Positions 34,201-42,741 of a DNA stretch of 64,000 nt are shown piece after piece. Every line of letters starts with the position of its first letter. The stretch's first letter is position 1. Position numbers and translations under genes: made by a program. A model generated the notes under the pieces. It saw nothing but the letters and a program-made list of their open reading frames with translations, had not been told where the DNA came from and did no database searches. This DNA is from Liminaster sp017519885 (GTDB lineage Bacteria > Bacteroidota > Bacteroidia > Bacteroidales > UBA3663), in assembly GCA_017519885.1 (NCBI GenBank), contig JAFWRO010000060.1, forward strand, positions 1-64,000. The letters are read 5' to 3'.

Positions 34201-35201
34201 GTACACTTCGTGCAGGCGATGACCTTATTGCCAAGAAAACCTTCGACATAAGCGGAGCCACTGTAACCTTGAAGTCGGGATCTCTTCTTTGCATTCCGCT
34301 TGCCTATGAAAACGGTGTTGCACGCAGCAACAACTTTAAGGTTGGAACGATGAATATCGAAGCCGGGGCTATTCTTCAACTTGACATGCAGGTTAGCAGC
34401 GCAGGAATGCCCAACGATACGAAGTTTATTGCATTCTCTGGACTTTCTTCCATCAATGGCACCTTCGATTCCATTCTGCCAACTACTCCAGGAGATGGTC
34501 AGGAATGGGACCTTACCGAACTTTATACCGATGGTATTATTTATGTGCGCGAACAAGGTTATTCGCAACATCAGCCGACCTATACCGAAGAACAACTCTT
34601 CGGCACCACTGGTAAAGTAGCAGAAGACGGTTATTATTATTTCACTGCCGAAAACAACGAAACGACTCAGCAATATATCGACAACGGAGTAATTCGTTTC
34701 GACGAAGCCGGCAAGGCAACGGTTGCCGACAACTATACGACAGACATACAAACAGGCGCCATCAAACTCAGCAAATCGGCTGAATTAACCTTTGCTTTGG
34801 ATGGTGCTGTGAACAGTTTGAAGTTAGCGCTCTATCGTGCTTCGGGTACCGATTGGGGATATGTCTATGGCAGTTATGATGCTGAGGATTGGACTTTACT
34901 CGCCTCATTGACCTCCGACCTTACCTTACGTCAAACGAATTACCTCGATTTGACCACCGAAAAGATGTACAAATCGGATTATCGATATATCCGCATCACC
35001 CAACCCAATGGAGCTGCACCCACTTACCTTTGTGGCATTGCCTTGACCTATATGCAGAAGCATAATCCCGAAGAAGGCATCTCAAAAATACAAGCTGATC
35101 CAATTGCTACTCCTTGCTATGACCTGCAAGGACGAACTATAAACGAGGAACAGAAAGGCCGTGTCATTATTAAGGGCAGTCGCGCTGTTCTTGGCCTATA
35201 A
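31224..35201 (+). CDS. secreted pectate-lyase-like protein with FN3 and autotransporter-type repeats, 1325 aa
   Basis: Signal peptide (about 1-22). Residues 25-390 form a right-handed beta-helix like PL1 pectate lyases: FPGAQGWGRFAKGAR, GTGSLRDAV, RIVVFDVSGVI, YLRVRMG and FDHCSFSWGLDET. A calcium-binding DTDNDGMPDAWE (about 381) follows, then an FN3 domain (about 435-515), then PATR-type repeats (SNKNSYTGATVLHEGVLSF; GKNVYAGTTNVKEGTLAVNG). The end, CYDLQGRTI...GSRAVLGL, resembles the conserved tails of exported Prevotella proteins. It probably attacks pectin outside the cell; catalytic residues were not verified individually. Confidence 0.8.
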   Translation: MKPIKTLLLLASMLMACGNIEAQQLAFPGAQGWGRFAKGARNSANPTVYHVTNLNDSGTGSLRDAVSQPNRIVVFDVSGVIKLSSRIVFSNNLYVAGQTAPGEGVTIYGDGVSFSGASNIICRYLRVRMGHNGSNGKDCAGVANGTNMIFDHCSFSWGLDETFSINGFGAAWNITLQNCIFGQGLMTHSAGGLMQADSITLYRNLYIDNSTRNNKVKGTNQYANNVVYNWSNGCYIMGGDSEGSSYVNIESNLFINGPSGGGNCFGGANQDFHCYGVDNWQDANRDGVLNPTEVTNYSASDHRTTDPYDYPVLELYPGNELITKNIPTVGASLPYRDQSDCYLIDELMSFGLKGALISNEETLPIGAPDTWDWFAGTKPTDTDNDGMPDAWENANGTNPNANDATVKAVNGYLNIENYINSITIADRQFFLRKPITLSATSTTTTLTITWRDYTYDEEGFAIEVKRNDAWTEVSRTQPDVTSYTLTGLEPGTGYEVRVRAFGLNDGAEEYSDYTSGTYKTKPVEVGIIDIDTYTPDVTNTVDGVDGKKLLLHTDDLLDLTLSSNISPESVVATGKGTITISGNGEISGEGTSVNKGDEGMLILSNKNSYTGATVLHEGVLSFNSIANGGEKSSIGASQEFAQNWIMDGGTYLYTGSNNATNRSARLTNPTTLEIESATLTMNGSIEGSGDNADFILDGNGQLNVGTTSFFKYTGATTIKGGTLYLSTTDIAKAGIGSSSKLILAGGTLKTKGESSNYETYSFPIEVRENTYSVFAPNRNCYMNNTLTGAGTLEVQIPYLREYFNFKTGGFTGRLVANGVSTDSDGALMLKESSYNIPTTIVTLKGNAKLCCWSTTSDNYLGGLSGDEGTYLMSTSKQTDGTSSTWTIGSANSDETFAGIINNRCCAANHYAKSNNINKVGTGTWRLTGKNVYAGTTNVKEGTLAVNGQHIDDTNRYAQSHATGATEYNVFVDATLCGTGSITKASTINVQSGGTLRAGDDLIAKKTFDISGATVTLKSGSLLCIPLAYENGVARSNNFKVGTMNIEAGAILQLDMQVSSAGMPNDTKFIAFSGLSSINGTFDSILPTTPGDGQEWDLTELYTDGIIYVREQGYSQHQPTYTEEQLFGTTGKVAEDGYYYFTAENNETTQQYIDNGVIRFDEAGKATVADNYTTDIQTGAIKLSKSAELTFALDGAVNSLKLALYRASGTDWGYVYGSYDAEDWTLLASLTSDLTLRQTNYLDLTTEKMYKSDYRYIRITQPNGAAPTYLCGIALTYMQKHNPEEGISKIQADPIATPCYDLQGRTINEEQKGRVIIKGSRAVLGL

Positions 35202-35291
35202 TTTATTTATAGTCACTATAGTTAATATAGTCACTATAATATAATAGACACAACTTACGACCAATATAATTAAAACCAAAATAAAACAAAC
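35202..35291. repeat. ATAGTCACTATA repeats in the lyase-FAS1 spacer
   Basis: ATAGTCACTATA occurs twice (about 35213-35224 and 35231-35242), each nearly palindromic. The same kind of unit recurs in the SusD signal-peptide codons near 40999-41031. No TAnnTTTG box is seen here. Confidence 0.45.
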
Positions 35292-37658
35292 ATGAAGAAA
35301 TCATTGTTACAACGGAAAGGGGCCCTCCTCGCGATGGTAGCAATGCCGATGTTTCTGCTGACCTCGTGTCAACAGGATCTGGCGGATAGCGACCATTACA
35401 AGGCACCCGACTTCCTTGTGGGCAATGCCATCGAAGTGTTGCAGAATGATGGAAACTATTCCACCTTCCTGCGAGGCATCGAACTGATTGGCTATAATGA
35501 TGTCGTCAGTACGCAGCTGCTCACAGTCCTGGCTCCCACCGACGAAGCGTTCCAGCGTTTCCTGTCGGCCCGAGGCTATTCGTCGATTGACGACCTTTAT
35601 GCCGCCGATCCCGTGTTCGTCAAGGAGTTGATCACCTACCATCTCATCTATTTTGCCATGGATTGGGACAAGATGGTCAATTTCCGTCCTTCCGATGGCG
35701 ATGGAGCCACCGAGGCAGACAAAACCATTAATGCAGGCATGTTCAACCGCTTCCGTACACGTTGCCAGAATGACATGACTACAGAGTACAACTCTGCCGC
35801 CTCCGTTCGCGACAATGTACAGGTTGTGCATTACGACCGCTATCTGACCGTATTTAGCGAGAAACTGTTTGCTACCTTAGGACTCGATGCAGCCACCAAT
35901 TACAACTATTTCTTCCCTGGCAGTACATGGAATCCCAACCATCTTAGCAATGGTTTCAACGTGATGAATGCGGCTGTAATAGATACGGAAGCGGTGGTAA
36001 CCGACAACGGCTACCTCTACCATATCGACCAAGTGATTGAACCTGTCAGCACAATTTATGACGAATTGTCGAGCCGACCTGACTATCAGATGTTCAGCAA
36101 GCTCTTCAATCAATATAAATACTATTCACAGGATATCACCGAGTCAGAGAAACGTGGTTTCCCCGTTTATAGTACACATTTCAATTCGTTGCCTGACATA
36201 GCCAACGAGTGGGCATCGTCCTCCTTCCAGGACTACACACAGAATAGTTGGGTTTCGTACAACATCATAGCTCCCACCGATGCTGCCATGAACAAGATGT
36301 TCAGCGAATATTGGGAACCTGGTTGCGGATACTCTTCTGTCGAAACACTCAATCCGCTTATTCAGCTGATTCTGCTCAACGAATGCCTGATGGTAAGCGA
36401 TGTCAATGGCGACGGCAGCAGATACCAGAACTACATGTGCTATCCAACCTTCATTGACAACGGACGTACGCTTTCTGCAATGGGTACGCTTATCAACCTT
36501 CCTTCCACAGAATTTGACAACCGACTGGTTTGCAATAATGGTGTCATCTTTGGTGCTACCTCGATGTCGGTACCTGGTGTGATGGGCAGTGCCATCGGCC
36601 CTGCATTCAAGGACGTACGATACCTCAACTATCTTTATACGCTCTATGGCTCGAGCCTTATCGGGAACTATTCGAGCAATGCCACCAGCCACGTGACGCT
36701 CATCCCCGATACCGCACAATTCCGTGCCGAGCGTATGCGACTGTTCCGCGAGACTGTCGATGGCGTTTCGGAATATACCCTACAGCAGTGGAACGACGAA
36801 GCTGGCGACTACACCAATATGGGTGGTGGCCTGATGCGCAACATTGTCAATATGAACACGGCTGACGAAGTGAGCGAACTTCCTGCCACGGGAACGGCTG
36901 TTATCGAAACCAACGTCTCGTACAACTATTGGTTTATTCGTGATGGAAAGATAACAACCAATGCTCTCTTCAACCAACAACTCAATCCAACCTTCACCGA
37001 CGAAATCTGGTTTCCATTCCAGGAAATCAAGCGCGGTGGCGGCCAGACTTGGAGTAATGGACGTTCCTACGCTTACAGTTATCCCGGCATTTACCAACCA
37101 GTAACTGCCGAAAGCCTGGAGACCGAACTATCGCAGAACAACGACCGCAACTATCCCTACTACTGCTTTGCTCAGTTGCTTCGTCTCTCAGGTTTGTCAT
37201 CCGACGGTGCATTTGTCACAACAGGAGCCAACACCGTTCGCATCGAGCAGGACATGAACGACAATCGCTTCATCGCATTCGTTCCTACCAACGATGCCAT
37301 TCGTGACAACCTTAAGTCACTTCCTGGTTGTGCTAACCTCAATATCGATCCGAATACCTACGCTATCACAGGTCGTGCCACACAAGCGCAATTGGCAGCT
37401 TATCTGCTGAGCTATTTCATCGTGCGCGACCGCAACTCGTTTACGGCTTATCCTTATGTGGGTTCGTCCTGCAAGGGTCAGTTTGAAACAGGTGGTACTT
37501 TTGGGCTTCGCGTCAACGACAATGGCACATCGCTTTCCATCAGTGCCACTGGCGAAGGAGCCGAGGGTGTAAGTGTTCCCGTGGTCGATAAATACTATTA
37601 CCTTCCATTCGCATTCAGTGACGGCGCATTCCAACTTGTTGATGGAGTGCTGAAGTGA
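35292..37658 (+). CDS. fasciclin (FAS1) domain lipoprotein, 788 aa
   Basis: Lipoprotein signal ending LLTSC (about residue 26). At least three FAS1 regions follow, each with the H1 motif: LLTVLAPTDEAFQRFL (about 75), IIAPTDAAMNKMF (about 325) and FIAFVPTNDAIRD (about 660); the companion YH motif is seen in ITYHLIY. FAS1 domains bind glycans or proteins. In this locus FAS1 proteins occupy the place that SusE/SusF glycan-binding lipoproteins take in classical loci, so a surface-exposed binding role is the likely job (inference). It begins the SusCD block and is followed by susC after 19 bp. Confidence 0.83.
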   Translation: MKKSLLQRKGALLAMVAMPMFLLTSCQQDLADSDHYKAPDFLVGNAIEVLQNDGNYSTFLRGIELIGYNDVVSTQLLTVLAPTDEAFQRFLSARGYSSIDDLYAADPVFVKELITYHLIYFAMDWDKMVNFRPSDGDGATEADKTINAGMFNRFRTRCQNDMTTEYNSAASVRDNVQVVHYDRYLTVFSEKLFATLGLDAATNYNYFFPGSTWNPNHLSNGFNVMNAAVIDTEAVVTDNGYLYHIDQVIEPVSTIYDELSSRPDYQMFSKLFNQYKYYSQDITESEKRGFPVYSTHFNSLPDIANEWASSSFQDYTQNSWVSYNIIAPTDAAMNKMFSEYWEPGCGYSSVETLNPLIQLILLNECLMVSDVNGDGSRYQNYMCYPTFIDNGRTLSAMGTLINLPSTEFDNRLVCNNGVIFGATSMSVPGVMGSAIGPAFKDVRYLNYLYTLYGSSLIGNYSSNATSHVTLIPDTAQFRAERMRLFRETVDGVSEYTLQQWNDEAGDYTNMGGGLMRNIVNMNTADEVSELPATGTAVIETNVSYNYWFIRDGKITTNALFNQQLNPTFTDEIWFPFQEIKRGGGQTWSNGRSYAYSYPGIYQPVTAESLETELSQNNDRNYPYYCFAQLLRLSGLSSDGAFVTTGANTVRIEQDMNDNRFIAFVPTNDAIRDNLKSLPGCANLNIDPNTYAITGRATQAQLAAYLLSYFIVRDRNSFTAYPYVGSSCKGQFETGGTFGLRVNDNGTSLSISATGEGAEGVSVPVVDKYYYLPFAFSDGAFQLVDGVLK

Positions 37659-37677
37659 TTGTAAATCCAAGAAAGTT

Positions 37678-40600
37678 ATGAATAAACTCAAGACTATACT
37701 ATTCACCCTCCTCGCGCTGATGGCCTCAATGGTTATGGCGCAGCAGGCAAGGACGCTGACGGGTGTGGTTGTCGATGACTTTAATGAGCCCATTCCCGGT
37801 GCCAACATTGTGGTGTCGAACCAACAGAACCGTGCCTTGAAGGGAACCGTTACGGATATCGATGGTAACTTTGTGTTGACAATGCCTCCTGGTGAAAAGT
37901 TCAACATCCAGATATCGTACATCGGTATGAAGACCCAACGTATCGAATACAAGGGTCAAACTACACTCAAAGTGAAGATGTCGGAAGACAGCCGTATGCT
38001 GGCTGGAGCCGAAGTTACCGCACAACGCGTTGAGCGTTCGGAACTCGGTGTATCCTTCCGCGAACAGACATCAGCCACGCAGAAGATCTCCATGGTCGAA
38101 ATCACCGAGGTAGCACCTGTTGCATCTATCGAAGAAGCCCTGCAGGGTCAAGCTGCCGGTCTCGACATTGTGTTGGGCGGTGATCCAGGTGCCAAATCCT
38201 CGATTCGTATCCGTGGTACCAGCACGCTTTCATCCAACGCCGACCCGCTTGTTGTCATCGATGGTATTCCTACCTCGACAAGTTTCGGCGATGACTTTGA
38301 CTTCTCGAACGCCAACGAAGATGACTTCGGCGCACTCCTCAACATCTCGCCTTCCGACATCGAAAGTATCGAGGTGCTCAAGGATGCTGCCTCTACTGCA
38401 ATTTACGGCACATCGGGTGCCAATGGTGTACTTCTTATCACCACCAAGCAAGGCAAGACGGGTAAGACCAATTTCAGCTTCACTTCGAAGTTCTCCATCA
38501 AGGAGGAGCCTGATCCCATCCCGTTGCTTAACGCTTCGCAGTATATCGCGATGATCCAGGATGCCGTGTGGAATGCAGCCAACGCAAATGGCCTTGGCAA
38601 TTCTTCTGCACTTCTCGACCTGCTTTATAACCGCGATGAACTTCTGCAACGTCAGTCGCTTTCGGAGTTCAAGTACTATCGCGAATATGCCGTAGATACC
38701 GATTGGCTCGAAACAGTAAAGCAGAACGCCTGGCAGTGGGATAATTCATTCTCTGTAAGCGGTGGCGGCGACAAGGCTACTTACATCCTCTCGCTTGGTT
38801 ATCTCGATGACGTCGGCACAACCATCGGTACCGAGCAGAAGCGACTGACTGCCAAGTCACGCGTGACCTACAAATTCTCGGACAAGTTCCGCGTTTATAC
38901 CGACTTCAACTTCGTCAACACTGACAAGTATGCCAACTACACCGATAACGATGGCAATTTCTCGGGCGTTCGTGCTATGGCACAAGCCAAGATGCCGAAT
39001 GAGAGTCCTTATCTGATGAATGACGCAGGTCCCACAGCAAGTTATTTCCAGCCATGGGACGGATGTTTCCAAGGCACATTCAACGATGGCGGCAACTACA
39101 ATCCTTTGGCAATGGCGAACGAAAGTTACTATAACACCAACGTACGTCAGGAAAAGATGACCATCGACTGGGAATGGCGCCCCTACAACTGGTTGCGCTA
39201 CGAAGGTTGGGTCAGCATGGATATGAAGTCACAGGTCGTCAAGTCATTCTTGCCACAAGTGGCTACCGGTGTACTTTGGACAAGTACTTACGCCAATCGT
39301 TCTGCCGAAAAGTCGACCGATAATTTCCTGCTTCAAACCCAGAACAAGATACAACTCATCAAGACCTTCGCCGAAAAGCATAGCATCGTGGCAACGGCGC
39401 TTGTCAAGACCTCACATTCGAGTTCAAGTTCTTCAGTCGACGAGACCTACGCCAACGTGTCGGCCAACCTTTCTGATCCCGTTGTGGGCAGTATCGTTGC
39501 CGCTGCTTCGAGTGGAGAGAGCCAGACGCGCAAGGTGCAGTTCACCGAATCGCTGGCATATACTTATGACGGACGCTATTCGCTCAATGCCAACTTTAAC
39601 ACCGAAGGCAACTCTGCAATGGGTAGGAACAAGCGTTTTGCAACATTCCCATCGATGGGTGTAGCTTGGAATATCTCTGAGGAGCATTGGTTCGACAACT
39701 ACAAGAAAGTTTTCACCCAAGGCAAGATACGTTACTCACTCGGTTGGTCGGGTACGGCTCCGTCGAGTGGTTACACCTATATGGGCGCCTATTCGAGTCT
39801 TGGAAACTATATGGACATCAAGGCCATTTACCCCAACCGTATGCAGCTTGACAAACTGAAGTGGGAGTCGAAGCGCGAATGGGACGTGGGTGTCGATCTT
39901 CGATTCTTCGATCGTTACTCGCTTACATTCGACTATTACGACAACTATGTCAGCGACTGTTTGACCAAGAAGTACAGCATTCCTTCGACCACAGGTTATG
40001 CTCAACTTGCCTACTCCAACTCGGGTGAGGTATCGAACAAGGGTTGGGAGCTTCGCTTCGACCTCGACCTCGTAAAGACCGAGAATTGGAAGTTCACGCT
40101 TAACTTCAATTGCGCGCGTAATATAAATAAGGTGGAAGTGGTGCCTGACAACTACAACGAAAACGTCAAGGTTGGCAACGGTCCAAACAACTACAACACC
40201 TTTACGGTTGCAGGCGACCCCATCGGTTCGTTCTATGGCTTCCGTTACCTGGGTGTATATCAGAATGTCGAGGACACTTACGCACGTGATGCCGCTGGCA
40301 ACGTTATGACCGACTTCAACGGCGACCGAGTAACGATGATCAACTATCGTGAACGCGTTTATCCAGGCGATGCCAAGTATGAGGATATCAACCACGACGG
40401 CGTTATCGATGCCAACGATATCGTTTACCTTGGCAACTCCTATCCAGCCATTACCGGCGGTGGAGGCTTCGCACTCAAATACGGCAACACGAAGAACAAC
40501 TTCGGCATGATCAGTATCAATGTGCTCCTGCACGGACGCTATGGCCAGAAGGTTATCAATGCTGCACGTATGAACCTTGAGAATATGCACGGCACCAACA

Positions 40601-40959
40601 ACCAGTCGACTGCCGTACTCAACCGTTGGCGCAAGGAAGGTGACGACACCGACATGCCTCGTGCTCTATATGGTATGGGCTATAACTACCTGCCTTCTGA
40701 CCGTTATGTCGAGGATGCTTCCTACATGCGCGTCAAGAGCATTTCACTCTCGTGGGCACTTCCCAAGAAGTGGCTCGCTCACATCGGTTTCAACACCGCA
40801 TCCATCTACGTGACAGGTTACGACCTCTTCACCTTCACCAGTTATTCGGGACAGAACCCCGAAGTCAGCTTGCCAAGCAAAGCTTCCGACCTCGTGAAGG
40901 ATGGATCTACAACTCCAGTTTCAAAGCGTTTTGCATGTGGTATCAACTTGAATTTCTGA
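37678..40959 (+). CDS. SusC/RagA family TonB-linked outer membrane protein, 1093 aa
   Basis: Signal peptide (1-21), carboxypeptidase-regulatory-like domain (LTGVVVDDFNEPIPGANIVV ... SYIGMKTQRIEY), plug with IEEALQGQAAGLDIV, IRIRGTSTL, PLVVIDGIP and VLKDAASTAIYGTSGANGV, then a 22-strand-type barrel ending in the terminal aromatic (INLNF). It forms the import channel whose lid is the SusD protein encoded 4 bp downstream. There is no N-terminal DUF4974-type signalling extension, so regulation by an anti-sigma factor is not indicated. The ligand is unknown; a pectic glycan is suggested by the neighbouring lyase. Confidence 0.95.
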   Translation: MNKLKTILFTLLALMASMVMAQQARTLTGVVVDDFNEPIPGANIVVSNQQNRALKGTVTDIDGNFVLTMPPGEKFNIQISYIGMKTQRIEYKGQTTLKVKMSEDSRMLAGAEVTAQRVERSELGVSFREQTSATQKISMVEITEVAPVASIEEALQGQAAGLDIVLGGDPGAKSSIRIRGTSTLSSNADPLVVIDGIPTSTSFGDDFDFSNANEDDFGALLNISPSDIESIEVLKDAASTAIYGTSGANGVLLITTKQGKTGKTNFSFTSKFSIKEEPDPIPLLNASQYIAMIQDAVWNAANANGLGNSSALLDLLYNRDELLQRQSLSEFKYYREYAVDTDWLETVKQNAWQWDNSFSVSGGGDKATYILSLGYLDDVGTTIGTEQKRLTAKSRVTYKFSDKFRVYTDFNFVNTDKYANYTDNDGNFSGVRAMAQAKMPNESPYLMNDAGPTASYFQPWDGCFQGTFNDGGNYNPLAMANESYYNTNVRQEKMTIDWEWRPYNWLRYEGWVSMDMKSQVVKSFLPQVATGVLWTSTYANRSAEKSTDNFLLQTQNKIQLIKTFAEKHSIVATALVKTSHSSSSSSVDETYANVSANLSDPVVGSIVAAASSGESQTRKVQFTESLAYTYDGRYSLNANFNTEGNSAMGRNKRFATFPSMGVAWNISEEHWFDNYKKVFTQGKIRYSLGWSGTAPSSGYTYMGAYSSLGNYMDIKAIYPNRMQLDKLKWESKREWDVGVDLRFFDRYSLTFDYYDNYVSDCLTKKYSIPSTTGYAQLAYSNSGEVSNKGWELRFDLDLVKTENWKFTLNFNCARNINKVEVVPDNYNENVKVGNGPNNYNTFTVAGDPIGSFYGFRYLGVYQNVEDTYARDAAGNVMTDFNGDRVTMINYRERVYPGDAKYEDINHDGVIDANDIVYLGNSYPAITGGGGFALKYGNTKNNFGMISINVLLHGRYGQKVINAARMNLENMHGTNNQSTAVLNRWRKEGDDTDMPRALYGMGYNYLPSDRYVEDASYMRVKSISLSWALPKKWLAHIGFNTASIYVTGYDLFTFTSYSGQNPEVSLPSKASDLVKDGSTTPVSKRFACGINLNF

Positions 40960-40963
40960 TAAT

Positions 40964-42682
40964 ATGAGACAGCATAATTATTTTGGTTTGAAGAAACCCA
41001 TAGTTGCTATATTATCTATAGTTACTATATTGACAGCCACCAGTTGCAACGACTGGCTTGACCTGCTGCCCAACAACGAGCAGGTGACCGACAACTACTG
41101 GCAAACCAAGGAGGATGTCGAGTCGGTGATCGCGTCGGGTTACTACTATATGCGCAATGCCGTTCCTCAGATGCTCCTATGGGGCGAACTTCGTGGAGGC
41201 ACACTTTTCAATAATTCCACTACCGATGAGGCTGGTAAGATACAGGACTTCGATGCCGTGGAAGGCAACTCGCAAGTCAAATACGCTACATTCTACCAGA
41301 TCATCAACATGGCCAATTCAGTATTAATGTATGCGCCTACGGTGCAAGAGAAGGATAACACCTACTACACCTCGGTGCTCAACAGCCATCTCTGCGAAGC
41401 ATACTTCCAACGTGCCTTTGCCTACTCCATCCTTGTCAAGAACTTTAAGGAAGTTCCACTCATCCTCGAAGCCTATGTCAACGATGATGCCGAGTTCAAT
41501 CTCCCAAAGGCCAGCGAAACACAGATTATCGAGCAGATCAAGGCCGACTGCCTTGCTGCCCTCGCCACGGGTGCCGCCAAGGCCAACTACGAGAGCGAAT
41601 GGGAGACCAAGGGACGCGCCACAAAGTGGGCGCTCTTTGCACTCCTCGCCGACATCACGCTCTGGAACCACGAGTACGACCTCTGCATCCAATATTGCAA
41701 TGAACTCATCAATGCAAATGATGCCCTGCGTCCCGTTTTCATTAGCGAGATGAACAACTGGTATTCGATATTCAATCCTGGCAATTCGAATGAGAGCATA
41801 CTGGAACTTAACTGGAACTATGCTACCGAAGGTTCGAACAACAATTTCAACAGTCGTTTTGCATGGGGTAACCTGATCAGTTCTTCTTCGGGAGCCTACA
41901 ATATTTCGCCTACGGCGATCGAAAAGATGCGACAGGAAGCTATCGATGCTTTGGCCAACCACCCGGAACTGACCTTCAACGATCACGTGGGACGTTCGAT
42001 TTTCTGCACTTGGGTGCCAGGAACTAGCACCGATGCACCATCGCGCTACACCAGCAGCCAGAACTTCTTCGTTTGGAAATACAGGGGTCAGGAACTTGCC
42101 AACATCGAAAGCATACGCCTTTCAACGGGTAACGATGCCAACTTCATCCTCTATCGAATGGCCGACGTTTATCTGATGAAGGCCGAAGCATTGATCATGA
42201 AAGGACAGTCATCTTGGCGTGCAGCCATCGAACTGATCAACAAGGTTCGTCAGCGTGCTGGACTCACTGACTACCTCGACCTTTCCTCTTCGACTGCCGA
42301 CAATGAGATTGACGCCCTCGACGAACTAACACTTCTCAACGAAGTCATCAACCAGCGCGAGATGGAGTTCGTAGGCGAAGCCAAGCGATGGTACGACCTG
42401 CTGCGCATGGCACGCTATGACAGCGAATTCGCTCCTACCCAAACCGTCGAGGATAACGAAGGCATCGCCTACGGTTCCTACAAGACGGTCAGTGGACAAT
42501 CTGTCTTTGGCTACAAGCAACGCGTCATCTCGACCATCTGCGAGTACAACACCCAGATTTCGAGCATGCAGTTGCAGTCAGTACTCCAAAACAGTTGGGC
42601 TTGGTATCTGCCACTTCCCATCGGTGATATCGAAACCAACGAAAACCTCAAACAGAACCCCTATTACGCCACCACGAAATAA
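40964..42682 (+). CDS. SusD/RagB family nutrient-binding lipoprotein, 572 aa
   Basis: Partner of the SusC at 37678. Lipobox TATSC (about residue 28) after an unusually A/T-repetitive signal-peptide coding stretch, then the TPR-based SusD fold: WLDLLPNNEQVTDNYWQTKEDV, AYFQRAFAYSILVKNFKEVPLI, the central variable region, and FILYRMADVYLMKAEALI with INKVRQRAGL and REMEFVGEAKRWYDLLRMAR near the end. It binds the glycan at the surface and closes over SusC. The start 4 bp after the susC stop indicates co-translation. Confidence 0.95.
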   Translation: MRQHNYFGLKKPIVAILSIVTILTATSCNDWLDLLPNNEQVTDNYWQTKEDVESVIASGYYYMRNAVPQMLLWGELRGGTLFNNSTTDEAGKIQDFDAVEGNSQVKYATFYQIINMANSVLMYAPTVQEKDNTYYTSVLNSHLCEAYFQRAFAYSILVKNFKEVPLILEAYVNDDAEFNLPKASETQIIEQIKADCLAALATGAAKANYESEWETKGRATKWALFALLADITLWNHEYDLCIQYCNELINANDALRPVFISEMNNWYSIFNPGNSNESILELNWNYATEGSNNNFNSRFAWGNLISSSSGAYNISPTAIEKMRQEAIDALANHPELTFNDHVGRSIFCTWVPGTSTDAPSRYTSSQNFFVWKYRGQELANIESIRLSTGNDANFILYRMADVYLMKAEALIMKGQSSWRAAIELINKVRQRAGLTDYLDLSSSTADNEIDALDELTLLNEVINQREMEFVGEAKRWYDLLRMARYDSEFAPTQTVEDNEGIAYGSYKTVSGQSVFGYKQRVISTICEYNTQISSMQLQSVLQNSWAWYLPLPIGDIETNENLKQNPYYATTK

Positions 42683-42704
42683 GGCCCATTATCTGTGTTA
42701 ACGC

Positions 42705-42724
42705 GTCAGCCAAGTTTGGCTGAC
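42705..42724. repeat. dispersed palindrome, GTCAGCC type
   Basis: GTCAGCCAA-gt-TTGGCTGAC, 9-bp arms, between susD and the FAS1 gene. The outer base pair differs from the copies at 49533 and 51397 in both arms. Confidence 0.65.
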
Positions 42725-42741
42725 CCCAAACAATTACGACA

